From Lineus longissimus (taxonomy: Eukaryota > Nemertea > Pilidiophora > Heteronemertea > Lineidae): DNA of 64,000 nucleotides. Shown in pieces: positions 59,915 to 64,000 of the stretch. The stretch lies in contig NC_088324.1 of NCBI RefSeq assembly GCF_910592395.1, positions 3,102,001 to 3,166,000 of the forward strand. The letters run 5' to 3'. The first letter of the stretch is position 1, and the number at the start of each line of letters is the position of its first letter. A model generated the notes under the pieces. It did not search any database. It was not told the origin of the DNA and worked only from the letters and a program-made list of their open reading frames with translations. The translations under genes were made by a program, and so were the position numbers.

Positions 59915-60963
59915 TGAAACGGCCAGGGGCCATTGTGCTCACCGTATAGATATTTGGTGATTTCGAATTTATCCAGGTTAAGAAGCAGTGTACATGTATA
60001 GTATATAGGTCAAACCAAAGTCGGTATGACATGTGATGTATCGTTGCTTGGAGTAAGCACCATAAGAATATCATCAAAAACAAATCACTGGTAAACGAGA
60101 TATTGCACTTTTTACCTATTTTAGTTTTGGCCTCCTGGTGGCCAAGTTGAGTACCAGATCAGATCGAAATTCGGTGTCCGAGGTAACATGACGTAGGGAG
60201 TCATGTGTACCAAATTTCAAGTTCATAGCTTTAGTGGTTAAGAAACGTGCCATAGTTACAATCAAACGACCAATTTACGCCATATGACCTCTGTGACCTT
60301 AAAAAGAAAGTCAAATTGAAAACCCGTAAGATATGTGATGTATTCTTTCAAAGAGTACCTACCATAAAGATTTTATCGAAAACAAGTCACTTATAAGCGA
60401 GATATCACACTTTTTAGATTTCCACTTTTGGCCCCCTGGTGGCAAAGCTGAGAATCAGATCAAACTGAAATTCAGCACCAAAGGCTATGTGATATACGGG
60501 GTCATATGTACCAAGTTTCAAGTTCATAACTTTAGTGGTTAAGAAACGTGCCATAGTTTACACTCTAATGGCCAATTTACGCCATATGACCTCTGTGACC
60601 TTGAAAAGTAGGTCAAATTAAAAACCCGTATGATATAAGATGTATATTTGCTATAAGTACCTACAACTGAAGTTTCATCGAAAACAAGTCACTAATAAGC
60701 GAGATATCACACTTTTTACATATCAACATTTGGCCCCCTGGTGGCCAAGTTGAGAATCAGATCGGACCGAAATTCAGTGTCAAATGTCATCTGACCTAGG
60801 GGGTGCTGTGTACAAAGTTTCAAGTTTATAGCCCTAGCGGTTAAGAAACGTGCCACTGTTTCTGAAACAGGATACGACGGACGACGACGACGACGACGAC
60901 GCCGCCGCCGCCGGCGCCGCCGACGGACACAGCGCTATCGTATAGACTCCCTTACGGTGAGCC
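59915..60963. repeat. Tandem 302-bp repeat array (unit 3)
   Basis: 'tgacctctgtgacctt' at about 60285 and 60587 (302-bp spacing), with about three units in all. The same border motifs 'gctcaccgt' (left) and 'acggtgagc' (right) occur as in unit 2. The leftmost part differs from the unit 2 array, so the arrays have changed independently. Confidence 0.85.
60876..60925. repeat. GAC/GCC trinucleotide microsatellite
   Basis: A run of 'gac' triplets passes into 'gcc' triplets and back to 'gacggacacagcg', near the right border of the 302-bp array. Unit 2 has only a short 'gacgacggac' at about 46990. Confidence 0.9.
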
Positions 60964-61732
60964 AAAAAGTCGGAAAATGTATCCTACTTGTTAGTAAGTT
61001 TTCGTAAATCCCCTGAAAACGCCTAATAAACATTAAAGAGCATGTCGTTCTACACCTTTGTAGTAGGACTCGTAGAGTGACATTGGTACCGTCACTTTAT
61101 AGCGGTAAGGTGCATACAAGGTAAGTATTCCTGGTGTTTTTTATAAAAAGCTTAAAGTACAATTACATCTTCCATGACAGGCAACATCTAATATAAGAAA
61201 GAATGCTTTGGATGTACTCAATAGCACGCAGATCTACATACCGCTATGTGATATAATCGTAATTTGTTAAGTGGTCTCGCTGACCGACTTCCTAAAGCAG
61301 TGTTCTTTCAAGTATTAACAGGGATGGCATGCTGGGCTGGAAGAAAATTGGTCATGTACATTAGTGTTGTAAACTTCATCATTGTTGGCTTGATTTTCAT
61401 TGCCTTACATGTACAAGTTTATTGCATTAAAAATCATATTGTAAAATACATTTTTGATAGTAAACAATTCGGTTTTTATTTGTTGGCAAATGATGAATTG
61501 TTTAAGAAGACAAAACCAATCGATTTTATTTCTATCAAATGGCACCAGGCAATCTTGAAATAGCGTTGTAACGCGGACTATTGATTCTCGCTGAGACTGA
61601 GGAAAACACTATTGTGAGCAAAACTCTCATGCAGATGATGGATGATTTTCAAGGCTAGCCGCCACATACAGTGTTCTCTTAGCGATGGACATGGACTTCC
61701 CTAGATCAGTATTTTGACACTGATTCTTCTGC

Positions 61733-61915
61733 TTGGGTTTGTTCTTCATTAGGGTCGATTGTGAACTCAAATCAGAAAGATTCAGACGATTTCTCTGTCT
61801 TATCATTTGTTGGTTATTAATGGTTTTCTCGATCGCGAGAGCAACGTCTAGGAAGACTGCGGTCAGCGAGCTGCTGGCAAAAAATAGGTTCAGAGTGATG
61901 ATGCGGATGGGATAA
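61733..61915 (+). pseudogene. Relic duplicate of the signal-peptide exon (upstream of gene D)
   Basis: Reads 'ATSRKTAVSELLAK' in the exon-1 frame, as at 39043-39225, with the donor likewise changed to 'aaaaaatagg'. No ATG is at the exon-1 start position. Confidence 0.6.
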
Positions 61916-62442
61916 AACGTGATTGTGAGCAAAACTGTTCAGGTACATGTCACCATATTGTATCGTTAGAAGGCTAGCTGCAGTCTTCAGTGTTTTCATA
62001 GCGATGAACATGGATGACCCTGGATCAGTATTTTGATAATGATCCAGGATTAATCCACTATCCGCTCAATCAACAGCATTTGACCTCTTGTCTCGAAAAA
62101 AGTGGCAACAGTCTTAATACTCTCGCAGACCTATTACCATATCGTCGAAAGAGATTTATTCCCACCACATATAGTAGTCGTGAGACCAATTCTGTAGGAA
62201 GAGGACAGAGAATGGTAAGGATACGTGCCCATGCCAACATGGGTTCTGTAACAACCTCGTTTGCGCTAGGGTCGATTGTGGACTCAAATCAGAAAGATTC
62301 AGACGATTCCTCGTTTGCGCTACGCTATAGCGAATAGGGCTTTGACTTCATGTACCCGAATAAATATAGACGCATGTGTCGACTGTTGTCTTCTGTCGGG
62401 GCTTGTTCTTCATTATAGGCGATAGAGGGCCAAATCACAAAC

Positions 62443-64000
62443 ATGCAGGTGATTCACATGTCGTATCCTCTGCTCATGGGTGTTGGTTTTCTCGGGATTG
62501 CAACTTCTAGGAAGACTGCAGTCAGCGAGCTTCTGGCAAAAGGTAGGTTCAGAGTAATGGCTATGGGTATCATATATTCTTCTTTTGATCGCTAGTCAGT
62601 TACGAAATTGATTATGATGCAAAGCCAGTTGTTCTTCAGAGCTCGTCTTTGTCTCATGAAATAAAAAAGCCAACAAGATACCGATGTCAGTAGTTATTTC
62701 AGTTAATTTCACACCGGTTTGGAGATTATGCAATTGTTCAGTGTACAAATAATTTTTAAGGTAACTGTACATAACTACATGCAGTTTCACACTCCGTTGG
62801 CAATTGCAATATTTCCTCCATCACCGCATTCATATCTTTAGCAACTCACAAATGGCTCTTCAACAGTAGTTTAGAGATAATAAGGTAAGGCAGGTATGTA
62901 AAACTCGGGTTATGATCGTATATTATCGCACAACGTGAGTAATTGCATACAAAAACTAAGGACTATTCCGGTACTGTTTCTTTTGCTCATGACGAGAACC
63001 TTGTCACATTACTGTTTTCTTTCCTCATAATGGTCATTCACTTTGTTTAATGGGAAGGGAATTGTCACTTGACGATTATACATGTGTATCAATAAAGTTC
63101 ATTCGTTATTTCTTTACTATTAACCAATGTAAACAACAGCTTACAGAGACGAGGAATGTTTTATATACATTATATCTTAATGTACCATCGGTTAGGATTT
63201 TTTCAGAAAAGATAAACGCTGCTACTGCGAGTTTGTGAATTCAGCATATTTTGGTGAGGTTCTTTCTGTGAGAGCAGCAGTGCACAACTTAAGCATTGGC
63301 CTAGCGGTACAAACGAACGAAATAGAAGCGTTAACTACAGTGAGTTCTTTTTCGGTATCAATACTATCACGCCCGATGCCGAGTTATACGGCCTTCCATA
63401 GGTACATTTTCACTCACCAAATGAAACAGAAATATATGACCATTAGTTTCAATGACAAAGACTTTACGCTTGAGCTTCAGATTGAGGTGAGAGGACGCTG
63501 CACTATCTTCATGGGTGGAGAAGTACTAACTGGACAAACTTGGCAATTGATGACTGTAAGTTACGACGCCAATACAAATAAAGTTGTTTTCTATATCAAC
63601 TCTAAGGCTTATGTTGGACGAATAAATCATAACTTTTGCGGTCCACCGAAAATGCATTATATAAATATCGGCCGCAACTATCGTGGAGAAATCGCATGGG
63701 CTATGATATTCCCGTATGTTTTGAAACAACCTGATGTAGCTCTCCTTTCTAACCACGGTAAGTCAATCATGTGTACTTTCAAAATATAGTCTAGACTAAA
63801 CATGTAAGATACTTGTAGCTAGATATAGCATTGGGCCATGTTCTCACTTGCTGTCAAGTCAACAAAGAATTTGTTACCGTTATGGTTACACAGAGTTTGA
63901 CCTCTGCGACCTTGGAAATTAGGTCAATGTGAAAATGTTTCGAGCACGATTTAAAGCTTGTCAGGTCAATCACTGGCATACATTTGATGATAGCGTAGTG
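62443..64000 (+). CDS. Array gene D: predicted secreted LamG-like protein, 3' end beyond window
   Basis: Exons visible: 62443-62542, 62842-62884, 63207-63757. Lengths (100, 43, 551) and phases are identical to genes B and C. The 63758 donor is 'gtaagt', and the 15-nt and terminal exons would lie beyond 64000. The signal peptide is as in gene C ('MQVIHMSYPLLMGVGFLGIA'). The jelly-roll exon is open; distinctive residues are 'RINHNFCGPPK' and 'WAMIFPYVL'. It is preceded by the TATA-like box at 62359. Microexon 2 ('ATHKW' then 'FNSSLEI') is conserved. Predicted extracellular; ligand unknown. Confidence 0.65.

Noticed and set aside
61264-61563. 99-codon frame with a hydrophobic segment in the spacer before gene D
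   Set aside because: The first half is not conserved in units 1 and 2, and in unit 1 it is interrupted by the TIR element. Kept as spacer.

Overview
This is a window of animal nuclear DNA. It has spliced exons with canonical GT/AG sites, long AT-rich non-coding stretches, and four retrotransposon classes: two DIRS copies, one Ty3/Gypsy and two CR1/L2-like LINEs. There are also TIR elements and tandem repeats built around a TGACCTCTGTGACCTTG core, a style I associate with marine invertebrates such as molluscs, lancelets, hemichordates or echinoderms. The phylum cannot be fixed from the sequence alone. No rRNA, tRNA, CRISPR or bacterial operon structure was seen.

Left part (1-24.3 kb), transposon-dominated. 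1-7.4 kb holds a LINE 3' relic with a TTAC tail, a degenerate ~100-bp tandem array (about 3.7-5.1 kb) and otherwise unassigned DNA. From 7.4 to 18.5 kb lies one minus-strand LINE (coiled-coil ORF1, apurinic-type endonuclease, reverse transcriptase). It is split inside its endonuclease by a 6.55-kb DIRS retrotransposon (copy A, plus strand). A second, internally deleted DIRS copy (B, minus strand, 5.0 kb) lies at 19.25-24.27 kb. Both DIRS copies keep inverted terminal repeats, an internal complementary region, RT/RNase H and a tyrosine recombinase. Each is broken at different places.

Right part (about 18.6-64 kb), a tandem gene array. Four paralogous genes on the plus strand start at 25149, 39700, 48119 and 62443. 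Each has the same architecture: a short signal-peptide exon (100 nt), a 43-nt microexon, a ~550-nt exon encoding a laminin-G/concanavalin-like jelly roll, a 15-nt microexon, and a terminal exon with a PAN/apple-like cysteine pattern. The last two exons of the fourth gene lie beyond the window. Splice phases agree at every junction in every copy, which is the main evidence that the model is real. Copy A has an in-frame stop; B and C are open (305 residues predicted); D is open as far as the window goes.

The repeat unit is about 8-9 kb once insertions are removed. Comparing units shows empty sites for several insertions: a Ty3/Gypsy element in unit 1 (4-bp target duplication, 215-bp LTRs, PHD-finger motif between RNase H and integrase), a 943-bp TIR element in unit 1 (9-bp duplication), a CR1-like LINE in intron 3 of gene C, and a 302-bp-period minisatellite element in units 2 and 3 only. 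Unit 3 also carries a ~2.9-kb block containing a TTAA-flanked TIR element. The paralogs are mosaics of one another, consistent with gene conversion or unequal crossing over. Family names were assigned by reading motifs; no database search was possible.
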